64,000 nt of DNA from JBCDKH01 sp964388485 (GCA_964388485.1 CAYMAS010000012.1:1-64000); one strand, 5' to 3'; shown: positions 15,418 to 24,805, counted from the first letter of the stretch. Notes: generated by a model from the sequence alone, not told the origin. Translations and numbers: made by a program.

Positions 15418-16488
15418 ATGAAGCGCAACGCTTCCAACCGTACCCGCCGCGCCGGCTTCACGCTCGTCGAGCTGCTGGTCGTCATCGGCATCATCGCGCT
15501 GCTGATCTCGATCCTGCTGCCCTCGCTCAACCGTGCCCGCGAGGCCGCCAACAAGGTCAAGTGCGCCAGCAACCTGCGTCAAATCGGCCAGGCGATGGTC
15601 CAGTACTCGATCGACGACATCCAGTCGGGCGCTTTCCCGCGGACCATCTACGACGGCGATGTCGATGCTACCTTCGCGCTCCGCATGGAGTCGGGTGTCG
15701 CCGCTAACAAGACGGACGGCGGCGCTGGTTCCGACGTCGGCGATGCTGACCCGTTCCGTACAGACAACGGTGTTGCCATCGGTGCCAACGGTGCGGGTGC
15801 CCAGAACGTCCTCGCCAACGACATTGGCGCTGCCGTCTGGCACCTCATCCGTTCCAGCGACCTGACCCCGGAAGTCTTCCTCTGCCCCAGCAGCAACGCC
15901 ACCGAGGCTGACCTGGATGACGGTCGCACCGTCAACAACTACGCCAACCTCGGCGACTACCGCAACTCGGTCAGCTACAGCTTCCAGGTGCCTTACGGGT
16001 CCAACGACGCTGTTGGCCGTGGCTTCCGCTGGACCGGCACGCTCAGCCCGTCGGTGGCCATCGGTGCCGACATCAACCCCGGTGTGACCGCCGGCCTCGA
16101 TGATGTCGTCTTCGCCAACATCGACGGTGGTGTTGCGGACGCTGTAGAGAACGCCTCCAGCCGTGAACTCGAGCGTGGCAACAGCAACAACCACGGCAAG
16201 GACGGCCAGAACGTCCTGACCGCCGATGGCTCGGTCAGCTTCGAGAGCACGCCGTTCGTCGGCGCCAGCGACGACAACATCTACACGCGTCAGGATGCGA
16301 CTGTCGTCGCGAATGGCCGCGTGATCCGTTCGCAGAATGGTGTCGGTGGTGTGATGAACGGTACCGGCGAAGCAGCGTTCGCGATCGGTCTCGATCCGGC
16401 TGACACGCTTGTCACCCTGGTTGGTGCCAGCCCGTACGACGAGCTCGACAGCTTCCTCATGCCGACCGACGACGCTCCGACGAACTAA
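15418..16488 (+). CDS. Prepilin-like secreted protein (DUF1559/H-X9-DG style)
   Basis: 356 aa. The N-terminus has a short basic leader followed by the type IV prepilin signature RAGFTLVELLVVIGIIALLISILLP, where cleavage after Gly and methylation of Phe are expected. The region REAANKVKCASNLRQIGQAM is the conserved continuation of the planctomycete family. The C-terminal half carries the DGQNVLTADGSVSFE element. It should be exported through a type II secretion/type IV pilus route. An AAGGAGA Shine-Dalgarno fixes the start. It has its own promoter about 450 nt upstream and a strong terminator downstream, so it is monocistronic and probably highly expressed. Confidence 0.93.
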   Translation: MKRNASNRTRRAGFTLVELLVVIGIIALLISILLPSLNRAREAANKVKCASNLRQIGQAMVQYSIDDIQSGAFPRTIYDGDVDATFALRMESGVAANKTDGGAGSDVGDADPFRTDNGVAIGANGAGAQNVLANDIGAAVWHLIRSSDLTPEVFLCPSSNATEADLDDGRTVNNYANLGDYRNSVSYSFQVPYGSNDAVGRGFRWTGTLSPSVAIGADINPGVTAGLDDVVFANIDGGVADAVENASSRELERGNSNNHGKDGQNVLTADGSVSFESTPFVGASDDNIYTRQDATVVANGRVIRSQNGVGGVMNGTGEAAFAIGLDPADTLVTLVGASPYDELDSFLMPTDDAPTN

Positions 16489-16519
16489 TTCGCCTCAGCC
16501 GAATCAAGTCCACCGAATT

Positions 16520-16560
16520 CGCCCCCGCCTCGCTTGCCGAGGCGGGGGCGTTCTCTTGTA
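16520..16560 (+). terminator. Intrinsic terminator of the prepilin-like gene
   Basis: A 13-bp perfect GC-rich stem (16520-16532 with 16538-16550), a 5-nt loop and the T-rich tail TTCTCTTGT. It lies 31 nt after the stop codon at 16488. Confidence 0.85.
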
Positions 16561-16576
16561 CCGGCGATAATCGTGC

Positions 16577-16789
16577 TCAAGACGCCGCCCGCAGGCCGTC
16601 GTGGCTCATCGGCTCGACGTCCGACGAACTCTTGATGGCTTCGGTCGGGGCCAGTGAGGGGCGTCGGGCCGGGGGCACGCGGAGCATCGTCCGGCAGTAC
16701 TGGCAGCGAACGACTTTGCCTCGGGCCTCTTCCGGGACCTTGAGGACTTTACGGCAGCTCAGATTCGGGCAGATCAGTTGGCAGGGCAT
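16577..16789 (-). CDS. Small zinc-ribbon protein
   Basis: 70 aa. The start at 16789 has GGAG 6 nt upstream. The protein is MPCQLICPNLSCRKVLKVPEE followed by VVRCQYCRTMLRVPPARRPS, giving a four-cysteine ribbon (C-x4-C ... C-x2-C) like the N-terminal ribbons that decorate many planctomycete proteins (MJ0042-type). Here the ribbon stands alone with a short tail. It may bind zinc and a protein or nucleic-acid partner; the role is unknown. It converges on the prepilin-like gene and its terminator. Confidence 0.75.
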   Translation of the reverse strand: MPCQLICPNLSCRKVLKVPEEARGKVVRCQYCRTMLRVPPARRPSLAPTEAIKSSSDVEPMSHDGLRAAS

Positions 16790-16990
16790 AGGGGCTCCGG
16801 TGGTTCGGGGGACGAGACGAACCAGCAGTCGGCTGGTTGGAGCGACCCACCTGCTGCTCCTCGTGAGCCGCCCGCGGATCAAGGCTTCCACTGACTACAT
16901 CGGCCCATCCGGCTGCCGCTTAACTTCGAGCGGAGCAGATTCGTCGGAAACTTCTGCCGGAGCACCCGACGCCCTCTGCTTCTGGAGGAG

Positions 16991-17023
<33 letters not shown>

Positions 17024-17130
17024 CGGCGGTTCTGATCCGCGTGACGGTTCTGGTTCTCGCGACGGTCACAACGCGGGGCAAGCCCCGCCGCTCCGGTGGG
17101 AGAAGAACGTCGTTCGCCGTCGGGAGCGGA

Positions 17131-18723
17131 CTACTCGCTCGTCCCGGACAACCGCAATGCCGGACGCTCTGCGAACGGTCGGTACAGCGGGTCACCGATC
17201 AGCACCATCTGCCAACTCACCTGCGGCACCGTCATCCAATATGCGTCGCCCAGCGTCATCCGCCCCGACAACATCAGCGGCACGAACTGCGCCGGCGGCG
17301 GGAAGGCGGACAGGTACGGCTCACTCGTCGGCCCGACCGTCGCCACCATGCCGTCGCGGAGCAACCCTGCGACCCAGCCCCGCTCGTTCGGATTCCGCAG
17401 GCCCGCAAGCTCGTAGGAGGCGACGTGATATCCGATTGCTCCCCGCGTAAACTCGAAGGGCCGGTTGTAGTCGCGTAGCCGATACCAACCGACATAAACT
17501 GCCACGTCCGTCACGGCCGGCGTGTTGGCGGGGCCACGCTGGAAGACGTCGGCCTGGTCGTCGTGGACCACGTCCAGCGTCGCCGCCGTCCGCAGCTGGG
17601 CGGCGAGGCGGCGAAGTTGCTCGTCGAACGGGGCGTAGCCGTCCGGTTTGCCGTTCTTGCCGGGCATCCGCAGGCCTCGCGAGTCGATGACAAGTCGGCC
17701 GTCGAGGCCTTCCTGCTCAGTAGCGATGCTGTCGTCGATGATCTGTCGAACGAGGTCCGGAGTCGGGGCGTCGAGTCGGGCGACCCGCATTACGTTGGGC
17801 GGATCCTGGGCATCGGGATTCCGCCCCCGCAGCGGGTTGGCGAGCCAGAGCGTCGCCGGCTTCAGGTCGAGCCGCAGCGTCGCCAACTCGCTGTCGAACG
17901 ATGCTCGCGACTGCTCGGGATCGAGCTGCTTGAGGCTCAGCGACAGGACGCGTGCATAGTCGATGAGGCCGACGCGACGCGCCAGATCCTGCAGTTCTTG
18001 ACGATCATCCGGCTGATCAAGCCGCTTGGCCAGCACCTGCATCCGTTGCCGCTCGGCATCGGTGAGGGGCACCAGATCGTGCTCGACCGGCTCGTAGAGC
18101 ATCGCCTGGAGCGTCTTGGCCGTCTCGGCGAGGGCCTGCTGTTCGCTCGCGTTGAGGTCGGGTGCGGCTTGTCGGATGCGGACCTGCGTGACGTCGAGCC
18201 GTTGAATCAGCTGCGTCAGCTCGTGACCGAAGCCCGGCAGCTGCGGCACGGGCTTGCCCGCCGCGGCGGCGACGGAGCCGGCCCGGTCGACGATCGGGCT
18301 GAGCCGGCCGACTAGTCGATCCGCTTCGGCGGCAAGGGTCGCAAACTCTGCCGACTCGGCGGGCGTCGGCTCGAGCTTCCCAATCCGCAGCGGCACGCCG
18401 TAGAACGTCACCAGGCACCGCACCGGTCGGCCCATCTCTTCCTGCTCCGCGATCGCCTGCCGCAGCGGCTCGTACGCCTCTTGCAGAAACGCCTCTCGCG
18501 ACATCGACTCGCCGGTCGGCAGCTTCAGCTTCACGATCCGCCCCCGCGGCACGCCACGCACGGTCGAATAGTGCTCCGCCAACTCCAGGCTCTCGGGCAC
18601 GTCCTCATTGACGACCAGCAGCAGCTCCTCAGCTTCGAGCCCCGCCCTCGCCGCTTCCGGCAGACCCAGCCAGCAGGCCAGCCACGCTACCATCACGACG
18701 CCGCGGGTCAGGATCCTGCGCAT
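17131..18723 (-). CDS. TIGR03790-type secreted protein
   Basis: 530 aa with a clear signal peptide (MRRILTRGVVMVAWLACWLGLPEAARA). The body has LLVVNEDVPESLELAEHYSTVRGVPRGRIVKLKLP, then RCLVTFYGVPLRIG, and near the end IGYHVASYELAGL followed by GATVGPTSEPYL-like and MTLGDAYWMTVPQVSWQMVLIGDPLYRPF. This order is what I recall for TIGR03790 proteins, whose C-terminal half resembles caspase/gingipain-fold peptidases. The central 200 residues are helical and charged, perhaps an insertion. Function is unknown. It is divergent from the AsmA-like gene. Confidence 0.7.
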   Translation of the reverse strand: MRRILTRGVVMVAWLACWLGLPEAARAGLEAEELLLVVNEDVPESLELAEHYSTVRGVPRGRIVKLKLPTGESMSREAFLQEAYEPLRQAIAEQEEMGRPVRCLVTFYGVPLRIGKLEPTPAESAEFATLAAEADRLVGRLSPIVDRAGSVAAAAGKPVPQLPGFGHELTQLIQRLDVTQVRIRQAAPDLNASEQQALAETAKTLQAMLYEPVEHDLVPLTDAERQRMQVLAKRLDQPDDRQELQDLARRVGLIDYARVLSLSLKQLDPEQSRASFDSELATLRLDLKPATLWLANPLRGRNPDAQDPPNVMRVARLDAPTPDLVRQIIDDSIATEQEGLDGRLVIDSRGLRMPGKNGKPDGYAPFDEQLRRLAAQLRTAATLDVVHDDQADVFQRGPANTPAVTDVAVYVGWYRLRDYNRPFEFTRGAIGYHVASYELAGLRNPNERGWVAGLLRDGMVATVGPTSEPYLSAFPPPAQFVPLMLSGRMTLGDAYWMTVPQVSWQMVLIGDPLYRPFAERPALRLSGTSE

Positions 18724-18807
18724 GGCCGACGTTCCGGGTCCGCTGACTCGGAATCAAGTGGGCCGATCCGTTCCCGGAGGTTTCTCTCCCGTTTCCGGAG
18801 GATTAAG

Positions 18808-19716
18808 ATGAAGCGTCCCCTCAAGATCACCCTGATCGTTGCCGCGTCACTCGTGGCGATCGTTGTCATCGCCTTGGTCGTCGTGTTCCAGCGGCTCGAC
18901 GCGATCACCGAGCGGATCATCGAGACCGAGGGCTCCAAGCAGCTCGACCTCGCCACGCTCCTCGGCGACGCCAACGTCTCGCTGCTCGGCGGGAATGTGA
19001 CGCTCAGCGAGTTGACCATCGACAATCCCGAGGGCTATGACAGCGAGCACCTCTTTGCGATGAACCAGATCAGCGTCGATGCCGGCTTCGGCGGGTTGAC
19101 GAGCGACCCGGTTCGCATCGACGGCATCGTCATTGCCTCGCCGGTTCTGACCATCGAACGCGGCAGCGTCGGCGGGCTTGCGGATCAGCTGCGCGTGAAC
19201 CTCAAGGAGCTCGTCGACCACGTCTCGGAGATGGAGTCGAGCGAGGAGACGACGCGGCTGGTAATCGATCAGCTGACCGTGACCGGGGCGACCGTGCGGA
19301 TTATCCCGAAGATCGACGACAAGAACGAGGTCTACGAGCTGACGCTGCCGAACATCACGATGCAGAACATCGGCACGGCGGAGGACACGCAGAACGGAGC
19401 GGAGATCGGCCGGGTGGTGACGGAGGTGGCGATGACGCTCGGTGCCCGTGCGGCGGAGAGCGAAGAACTGCCGCCGGAGATTCGGGCGGTGCTGGCGGGC
19501 GATATTCGCGGCGTCTTGACGAAGTACGGCACCGAGTTCGGCTCGAAGCTCGCCGACGAGATCGGCGGCGAGCTGGGTCAGGCGGCGAATGATGCGATCG
19601 GTGCGGCTCTGGACGGCGACGTCGAAGCGCTCAAGAAGGGCCTGGGCGACGAGGCGAAGAAGGGACTCGGCCGACTCCTCGGCGGCAGCAGTGAGGACGA
19701 GAACGACGAGAATTAG
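18808..19716 (+). CDS. AsmA-like membrane-anchored protein
   Basis: 302 aa. GGAGGA ends 5 nt before ATG 18808. One N-terminal membrane helix (ITLIVAASLVAIVVIALVVVF) is followed by an extracytoplasmic region with the AsmA-style pattern GNVTLSELTIDNPEGY then VDAGFGGLTSDPVRIDGIVIASPVLTIE. Members of the AsmA clan form beta-rich grooves and take part in outer-membrane or lipid homeostasis. The C-terminus is helical and ends in tandem EDEN/DEN repeats just before the stop. A TIGR03790-type gene lies divergently upstream. Confidence 0.75.
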   Translation: MKRPLKITLIVAASLVAIVVIALVVVFQRLDAITERIIETEGSKQLDLATLLGDANVSLLGGNVTLSELTIDNPEGYDSEHLFAMNQISVDAGFGGLTSDPVRIDGIVIASPVLTIERGSVGGLADQLRVNLKELVDHVSEMESSEETTRLVIDQLTVTGATVRIIPKIDDKNEVYELTLPNITMQNIGTAEDTQNGAEIGRVVTEVAMTLGARAAESEELPPEIRAVLAGDIRGVLTKYGTEFGSKLADEIGGELGQAANDAIGAALDGDVEALKKGLGDEAKKGLGRLLGGSSEDENDEN

Positions 19717-20037
19717 GCCAGACCTGTCTAAAGTTGCCTCTTCCGTCATCCCGAGCATTGCAGGAGACTTGGCTGCGCTCGCTCCAAAGGACATGCTGTT
19801 GGCTGACACGCTGCTTCGAAGCATGATCTTTGGAGGGTAATTTTCAACAATTGCCGAGCCTTCTATGCCGACACTCCATCGGCGGCGGCGGCCGTCTACG
19901 TGCCAGGCACTGGCAGCCGTTGCTCGTCGGCGACGCCGCTGAGGCAGATGAAGCTGTTCGAGCCGATCGGCGGCTGCTATCCGTGGGCGAAGAGCAAAAG
20001 CGCCATAAGCGTGCAAAGGCGATTGCAGTCTACGAGG
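19717..20037. other. Intergenic region with a repeat copy and a leader
   Basis: A degenerate copy of the dispersed repeat (CCGTCATCCCGAGC at about 19744-19757) lies just after the AsmA-like gene. A 15-bp palindrome, TGCCAGGCACTGGCA, is at 19901-19915. The frame of the following gene is open here but has no good start before 20047. Confidence 0.5.
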
Positions 20038-20038
20038 T

Positions 20039-20053
20039 GGAACATTATGTTCT
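20039..20053. promoter_or_regulatory. Palindromic operator candidate, copy 1
   Basis: GGAACATTATGTTCT is an odd palindrome with 7-bp arms, one mismatch from the perfect copy at 24758-24772. It overlaps the Shine-Dalgarno/start-codon region of the GH42-like gene (ATG 20047 is inside it), so a protein bound here could block transcription or initiation. Confidence 0.6.
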
Positions 20054-23000
20054 ACCTGATGAACTCTTCGCAAGCCGGATCGCTCGCCGTCGCTGCCGCC
20101 CTTGCCGGATTCAACATCGGCTTCGCCGACGTGACGGTTGATGGCGGAGCGGCTCGCGACGTCGAGCAGGAGGACGGCCGACTCACCTTTGCTGTCGATG
20201 CCGACGCCGTCACGCAGCCCGTCACGGTCCGCATCACCGGTGACATCGTCGAGCCGGACGCAATGCACTGGATCAACCTCAGCGACCACCCGCCGCGCCT
20301 CGTGCGGGCCGACAGCGACGGCACGCTCGAACTGACGCTGCCGTGGGCGATCAACACGCACTTCGGCGTCGAGCCGGCGTCGGAGCCGCTGCTGGTCGAG
20401 GCCTTCGAAGGCGGCATGCCGGGCAACTGGCGGTCGGACATCGACACGGCCAACCTGCGGCCCGTGCTCAAGATGGGTCACGAAGGCTTCGACATGTCGC
20501 CCACGGGTGAGGCCGAAGGGGCCGATGCCGTCCGTGCCGAGTCGGCGGACGACGTCGGGCGCGACGGCTCGGGGGCGATACGTGTGATCAAACCGTCCGT
20601 CGGCGGCAGTGCCGACCTTGTCCACGAGCCGATCGCAATCGAGCAGGGCACCGAGTACTTGGCCGAAGCGTTCTACAGCGTCGAGGAGATGGCTTACGGC
20701 GGCAACGCGTCGTTCGGCGTCGAGCTCCTCGGCGACGACGGCAGCTTCAAGCGTTACGCCGGCTACAGCTCGATGAGCCCACTGCAGCGAAATCGCGAGG
20801 GTCAATGGCGTCGCGGGTACACTCGGTTCACGCCTCGCGAGGGGGAAGTGAGAGCCCGGATCCGATTGAGCACAAGCGGCTCGCCGGTGCAGATCCTCTG
20901 GGACGACGCCCGCATCACGAAGAGTCCGACCCGTCTGACCCGCATGCCCAACGACCTGCCCGCCGATCGCGGGGCGGCGAAGATGAGCGAGCAGGAAGTC
21001 CGCGACATGCTCGCGAGCGAAGAGCCCTTGTCGGCCGAGGTGCGGACGGTCAACGGCTACCCGACGACGTTCGTCAACGGCGAGCCGGTCGGCAACTTCC
21101 ACTTCAACGCCGGCTTCTACGACTGGGGCGACGCCCAGCCGCAACTGCACGGCGTGCTCGCCGACGCGGGCGTGCGGGTGCACACGGTGCCGATCCCCCT
21201 TGGTGCTCCGCTCAACTACGGCGAGCCGGTCGAAGCCGCCGTTTGGCAGGGGCCGGGAGAGCTTAGTTTCGACCTGATCGAAGAGCGGATCATCACGCTC
21301 CTCCGCCACGCGCCCGACGCGTACGTCCGGCTGAACCTCGGTCCCGAGCCTTACTACGGCTTCCACGAGGATCACCCCGACGCCGTCTTCCGCACGAAGG
21401 ACGGCCTGGTCGTCACCGGCCTGACGCACAGCTCACCAACCGTCGATCCGGACACGGTCGAGGAGAACACGGTCGTCTCGCCCAGCTACGCCTCTGAAAC
21501 CTACCGCCGCGAGACGGCGAAGGTGATTGAGCAGGTCGGCCGATTCCTCGCGGAGAATGACGTCGGCAAGCGGGTCATCGGCATCCACCTCATCGGCGGC
21601 CACGACGGGCAATGGCTGCCGCACACGTTCGGCCGGTATGACTTCGGCGTCGAGCACGTCGCCGCCTATCGCGACTACCTGCGGACGCTTTACGAAGACG
21701 AGAAGGCTTTGCAAGAGGCATACGACAACCCGTCGGCGAGCTTCGACACCGTCATGCCGCCGGAGAAGAGCGACTACGAGCTCGACAAGCCGTTCCTCGA
21801 TCCCGAAGTCGGCAACGACCGCTGGCTGATGGACGCCTTCCGCTTCGTGCAGGTCGGCAAAATCGGCACAATCGAAGTGTTCGCCGACGCCTTCGACCGC
21901 GGCATCGGTCGGCCGATGCTCAACAGCACCTACTGGTCCGACGCGTACCACGGCCACGGCCTCGACCACTGGGCGATGGGCGACCTGCTCGAGGTCGACT
22001 CGATCGACGCCATCGCCAGCATCTGCGACTACCGCAACTGGCGACGCCAAGGCAGGCCCGGCGCGATCGCCAGTGCCGCCGGCTCGCTGAAGTTGCACGA
22101 CAAGATCTACCTGTACGAGGTCGACCACCGCACGCCGCACTCGTGGGGCGCGCCCGACGCGAACGAGAACGCCGACTGGCTCGGCCAGACGCACGACCCG
22201 CTCGACACGCTTCACGCCGCCCGCCGCGAGTGGGGCTCGAGCTTCGCCATCGGCGGCGGCGGGTGGCACTACAGCCTCAGCGGCGTCGGCCAGGGTTTCG
22301 CGCCTTTCCCAGACGGTAACGCCGAGGCCGCCGACCTGGCCCGGCGGATCGCCGAGCGGCCGCGCATGAACGAGCATTACCCGCCGGTCGGCGTCTTCCT
22401 CGACGAGCGGACCATCGACGCGATGACGCACGACGACAGCCTGGGCCTGATGACCCTCCAGCTCAGCGGCAACATGGCCCGCGACCCGCTGTCGACCAGT
22501 GGCCTCGGCTACGTCCCGTACCTGCTGAGCGACCTCGACCACGACGACCGGCCCGACTACCGGATCACGATCATCCTCGGCGGCATCACGATGACGCCCG
22601 AGCAGGTCAGCTACGTCGAGGACAACCTGCAGAAAGACGGACAGATCATCGTCGTCATGCACGCCGCCGGCCAGACCTACGCGGGCGGTGTCGAGGAGGC
22701 TGTCGGTCGGATGACCGGCATAGACGTCGCTCTCGACATCGACGAGCGCGTCGTCTACCGCCTGCGGGCGCACGGTAATGACAAGCTCGCCGAGCAGATC
22801 GACTTCCACCTGAGCGAGACGTCCGGCCCGCTGATCGAAGTCGTCGACGAAGACGCGACGCCGCTGGCAACGTATGCCCAGAACGACAAGGTCGCCGCCG
22901 CCGTCAAGCGGCACGACGACTGGACCGGCGTCTACATCGCCGCCCCCGGCGCTTTAACGCCTCGCCTGCTCCGCAACCTCGCCGCCGAAGTCGGTATCGA

Positions 23001-23208
23001 GCCGACCGGCCCCGAGGGCGACATGACGATGGCCGGCAACGGCGTCATCGTTGTTCATGGCATGGACAACGTCGCAGCCACGCCGTTGCAATGGAGCGGC
23101 GAGGCGGATCTCGTTGATGTGGCCACCGGCGAAACCGTCGCTACCAGCGCCGAGTCGGCCCAAGTCGACGTGCCTTTCGGCGAGACACGCTGGTTCTTCC
23201 TCCGCTAG
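20047..23208 (+). CDS. Secreted GH42-like glycoside hydrolase
   Basis: 1053 aa; GAGG at 20034-20037 supports ATG 20047. The signal peptide is about residues 1-27 (SLAVAAALAGFNIGFA). Residues 30-310 are beta-sandwich-like. From about residue 345 (NGYPTTFVNGEPVGNFHF) a TIM barrel follows with GH42-like order: a barrel strand at GIHLIGGHDGQW, then HVAAYRDYLRTLYEDEKALQEAY (GH42 has WL...Y...LN.aWG here), and a later KIYLYEVDHR that could carry the nucleophile Glu. A C-terminal flavodoxin-like part (about residues 820-930) resembles the GH42 trimerisation domain. The canonical Asn-Glu acid/base site is not visible. Substrate is unknown; secretion suggests polysaccharide. Confidence 0.75.
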   Translation: MFYLMNSSQAGSLAVAAALAGFNIGFADVTVDGGAARDVEQEDGRLTFAVDADAVTQPVTVRITGDIVEPDAMHWINLSDHPPRLVRADSDGTLELTLPWAINTHFGVEPASEPLLVEAFEGGMPGNWRSDIDTANLRPVLKMGHEGFDMSPTGEAEGADAVRAESADDVGRDGSGAIRVIKPSVGGSADLVHEPIAIEQGTEYLAEAFYSVEEMAYGGNASFGVELLGDDGSFKRYAGYSSMSPLQRNREGQWRRGYTRFTPREGEVRARIRLSTSGSPVQILWDDARITKSPTRLTRMPNDLPADRGAAKMSEQEVRDMLASEEPLSAEVRTVNGYPTTFVNGEPVGNFHFNAGFYDWGDAQPQLHGVLADAGVRVHTVPIPLGAPLNYGEPVEAAVWQGPGELSFDLIEERIITLLRHAPDAYVRLNLGPEPYYGFHEDHPDAVFRTKDGLVVTGLTHSSPTVDPDTVEENTVVSPSYASETYRRETAKVIEQVGRFLAENDVGKRVIGIHLIGGHDGQWLPHTFGRYDFGVEHVAAYRDYLRTLYEDEKALQEAYDNPSASFDTVMPPEKSDYELDKPFLDPEVGNDRWLMDAFRFVQVGKIGTIEVFADAFDRGIGRPMLNSTYWSDAYHGHGLDHWAMGDLLEVDSIDAIASICDYRNWRRQGRPGAIASAAGSLKLHDKIYLYEVDHRTPHSWGAPDANENADWLGQTHDPLDTLHAARREWGSSFAIGGGGWHYSLSGVGQGFAPFPDGNAEAADLARRIAERPRMNEHYPPVGVFLDERTIDAMTHDDSLGLMTLQLSGNMARDPLSTSGLGYVPYLLSDLDHDDRPDYRITIILGGITMTPEQVSYVEDNLQKDGQIIVVMHAAGQTYAGGVEEAVGRMTGIDVALDIDERVVYRLRAHGNDKLAEQIDFHLSETSGPLIEVVDEDATPLATYAQNDKVAAAVKRHDDWTGVYIAAPGALTPRLLRNLAAEVGIEPTGPEGDMTMAGNGVIVVHGMDNVAATPLQWSGEADLVDVATGETVATSAESAQVDVPFGETRWFFLR

Positions 23209-23218
23209 CAAGATTGCC

Positions 23219-23264
23219 GGAACATTTAATTCAGCTTGATCGAACATCAGGTATCCGGTACAAC
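23219..23264 (+). promoter_or_regulatory. Promoter TTGATC-17-TACAAC with upstream operator-like site
   Basis: The -35 TTGATC (23236-23241) and -10 TACAAC (23259-23264) are 17 bp apart and precede the prepilin-like gene at 23342. Immediately upstream, 23219-23233 reads GGAACATTTAATTCA, 11 of 15 positions identical to the palindrome at 24758-24772. Confidence 0.55.
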
Positions 23265-23341
23265 GGGGGCGGCGGTCGAAGAGACACCAGTCGCTCGGCG
23301 GGAGGGATCACCGTTCACCTCCTGAATCGAAGGAATTCGTT

Positions 23342-24238
23342 ATGAAACAGTCCAAGCGCTTCGGCCGCCACCTTGATCTGCCCGGCTTCACCCTCGTCGA
23401 GCTGCTCGTCGTCATCGGCATCATCGCCTTGCTCGTCGGCATCCTGTTGCCGACGCTCTCGCAGGCCCGGAAGTCGGCCGCCAACGCCAAGTGCCTGAAC
23501 AACCTTCGGCAGATGGGTACGGTGCAGGCGTTTTACGCGAACGACTTTTTAAACGCCTTGCACATGGCCGACTGGAACATCCCGGTTCCCGGCGGCACGG
23601 AGCCGGTCGGATGGTGGGAGCACAACGGCTTCTGGGAGTACATCCCGGGCACGCAAGACGAGGGCAGTTTCGCCGCCTTTCCCGAGTACGAGGCCTTTGG
23701 CATTCCGTCGGACCCAGATGGTATTGCCCGATGCCCGCTCGATGCGAATCTTCCCGACCGAGTTGATGTGAACCCGTTCAGTTCGCCGCCGGCTCGCGCC
23801 GAAGTCAGCTACGGGATGAACGCCTACTTCGGATCGACCGACAGCTTCTGGGGTGGTGCCGGCATCGGGCCCAATACCTCCAGAATGACAGATTTCAAGC
23901 AGTCGTCTGAAGTCATTGCACTAGCTGATTGGACGATTCGGGAGCCCGGCAGCGCTTCGCAACGAGCCTTCTCGCAAAGTCTGTCTCTCTTCAGCCGGCC
24001 CGACTTTGCTGCCGGAACGGATCATACCGAACTTCGGCGGGCGCGTTGGCATTCAGAGAATGAGTATGTCGACGAAACCGGTCATGAAATTAATGCTGTT
24101 TATCTCGATGGTCACGCCGCCGGGGTGACGTTCGCTACCAAAGATTACAATGTGACTAATGACGCCTACGGCGAGGCGCTCGGCGGCCTGCACAAGACGA
24201 AGCGTGGAAACGGCAATCGCGGCTCCGACTACCCGTGA
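23342..24238 (+). CDS. Prepilin-like secreted protein, WWxHxxFWxYIPGTQDE subtype
   Basis: 298 aa. AAGGA 8 nt upstream fixes the start. Leader then PGFTLVELLVVIGIIALLVGILLP, the prepilin cleavage/methylation helix, followed by NAKCLNNLRQMGTVQAFYAND. The body motif GWWEHNGFWEYIPGTQDE and the later VSYGMNAYFGS are shared with the protein at 30803-31744, so the two form a subfamily. The C-terminus has the HExNAVYLDGHA element. It lies right behind the GH42-like gene and overlaps the convergent ridA stop by 10 nt. Confidence 0.92.
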   Translation: MKQSKRFGRHLDLPGFTLVELLVVIGIIALLVGILLPTLSQARKSAANAKCLNNLRQMGTVQAFYANDFLNALHMADWNIPVPGGTEPVGWWEHNGFWEYIPGTQDEGSFAAFPEYEAFGIPSDPDGIARCPLDANLPDRVDVNPFSSPPARAEVSYGMNAYFGSTDSFWGGAGIGPNTSRMTDFKQSSEVIALADWTIREPGSASQRAFSQSLSLFSRPDFAAGTDHTELRRARWHSENEYVDETGHEINAVYLDGHAAGVTFATKDYNVTNDAYGEALGGLHKTKRGNGNRGSDYP

Positions 24239-24666
24239 TCTTGAACGAGCGTCGAGCTGCCGGCTTTTTCCGCGATTTCCGATCCGACCACTGCCTGAGC
24301 GTCGATCTCGATGAGCAGTGACGGGTCGGCCAATTCCGCACCTACCGTCGTGCGAGCCGGCATGTGGTCGCCGATCCACTCCCTGAAAATCTTGTTGAAG
24401 GGTTTGAAGTCGCGCTCGACGTGGCGGAGGTAGACCCGCATCCGGACGATCCTGCTCCGCGTCGTACCGGCCCAGCCGAGCACCTCGTCGATGAGCTTGA
24501 GCGTCTGCTTCGTCTGGCTTTCCAGGTCCGGGCCGACGACCTTCAGGGTTCTGCGGTCGTAGCCGACGAACCCGCTCACGTAGACGATGCCGTTGTGCAC
24601 GGTTGCTTCGGCCACCGGCAACCCGTCGCCGCCGTCGGGATCCGTGATGATCTTGATGTCGTTCAT
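24229..24666 (-). CDS. RidA-family protein (module A)
   Basis: 145 aa from ATG 24666 (MNDIKIITDPDG); the open frame continues upstream into the operator, which argues against a longer form. RidA proteins deaminate reactive enamine/imine intermediates such as 2-aminoacrylate. Fold marks are GIVYVSGFVGYD, QTKQTLKLIDEVLGWAG, VRMRVYLRHVERDF and PARTTVGAELADPSLLIEIDAQA, in which the Arg of PAR is the expected substrate-binding residue. It has a clear paralogue at 37102-37482 in the same relative position beside the second large hydrolase. It ends with about 20 extra residues (EIAEKAGSSTLVQDHG). Confidence 0.9.
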   Translation of the reverse strand: MNDIKIITDPDGGDGLPVAEATVHNGIVYVSGFVGYDRRTLKVVGPDLESQTKQTLKLIDEVLGWAGTTRSRIVRMRVYLRHVERDFKPFNKIFREWIGDHMPARTTVGAELADPSLLIEIDAQAVVGSEIAEKAGSSTLVQDHG

Positions 24667-24757
24667 GGTTTGTCTTGCGCGTGTGGTCGAGGGCATCAGG
24701 ACGAGTCGATCCCGGACGCCTTGCGAAGATGACACGGAGACGATAGGCTTTGCAACT

Positions 24758-24772
24758 GGAACATTATGTTCC
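24758..24772. promoter_or_regulatory. Palindromic operator candidate, copy 2 (perfect)
   Basis: GGAACATTATGTTCC is a perfect odd palindrome extended by T/A to 17 bp (24757-24773). It lies between the divergent ridA gene and the large hydrolase gene, 33 nt before the latter's ATG. Confidence 0.65.
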
Positions 24773-24805
24773 ATTCACTAGAACACGGTCAGGCACCAGT
24801 TTTAC

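Noticed and set aside
14954..15421. Open frame covering the leader of the first prepilin-like gene
   Set aside because: No motif and no ribosome site; it overlaps the start of a gene with a perfect Shine-Dalgarno. It is better read as untranslated leader.
18847..21429. Very long open frame on the minus strand opposite the AsmA-like and GH42-like genes
   Set aside because: It is antisense to two genes with clear motifs, its translation is rich in Arg/Val/Asp with no family features, and such shadows are usual in GC-rich DNA.
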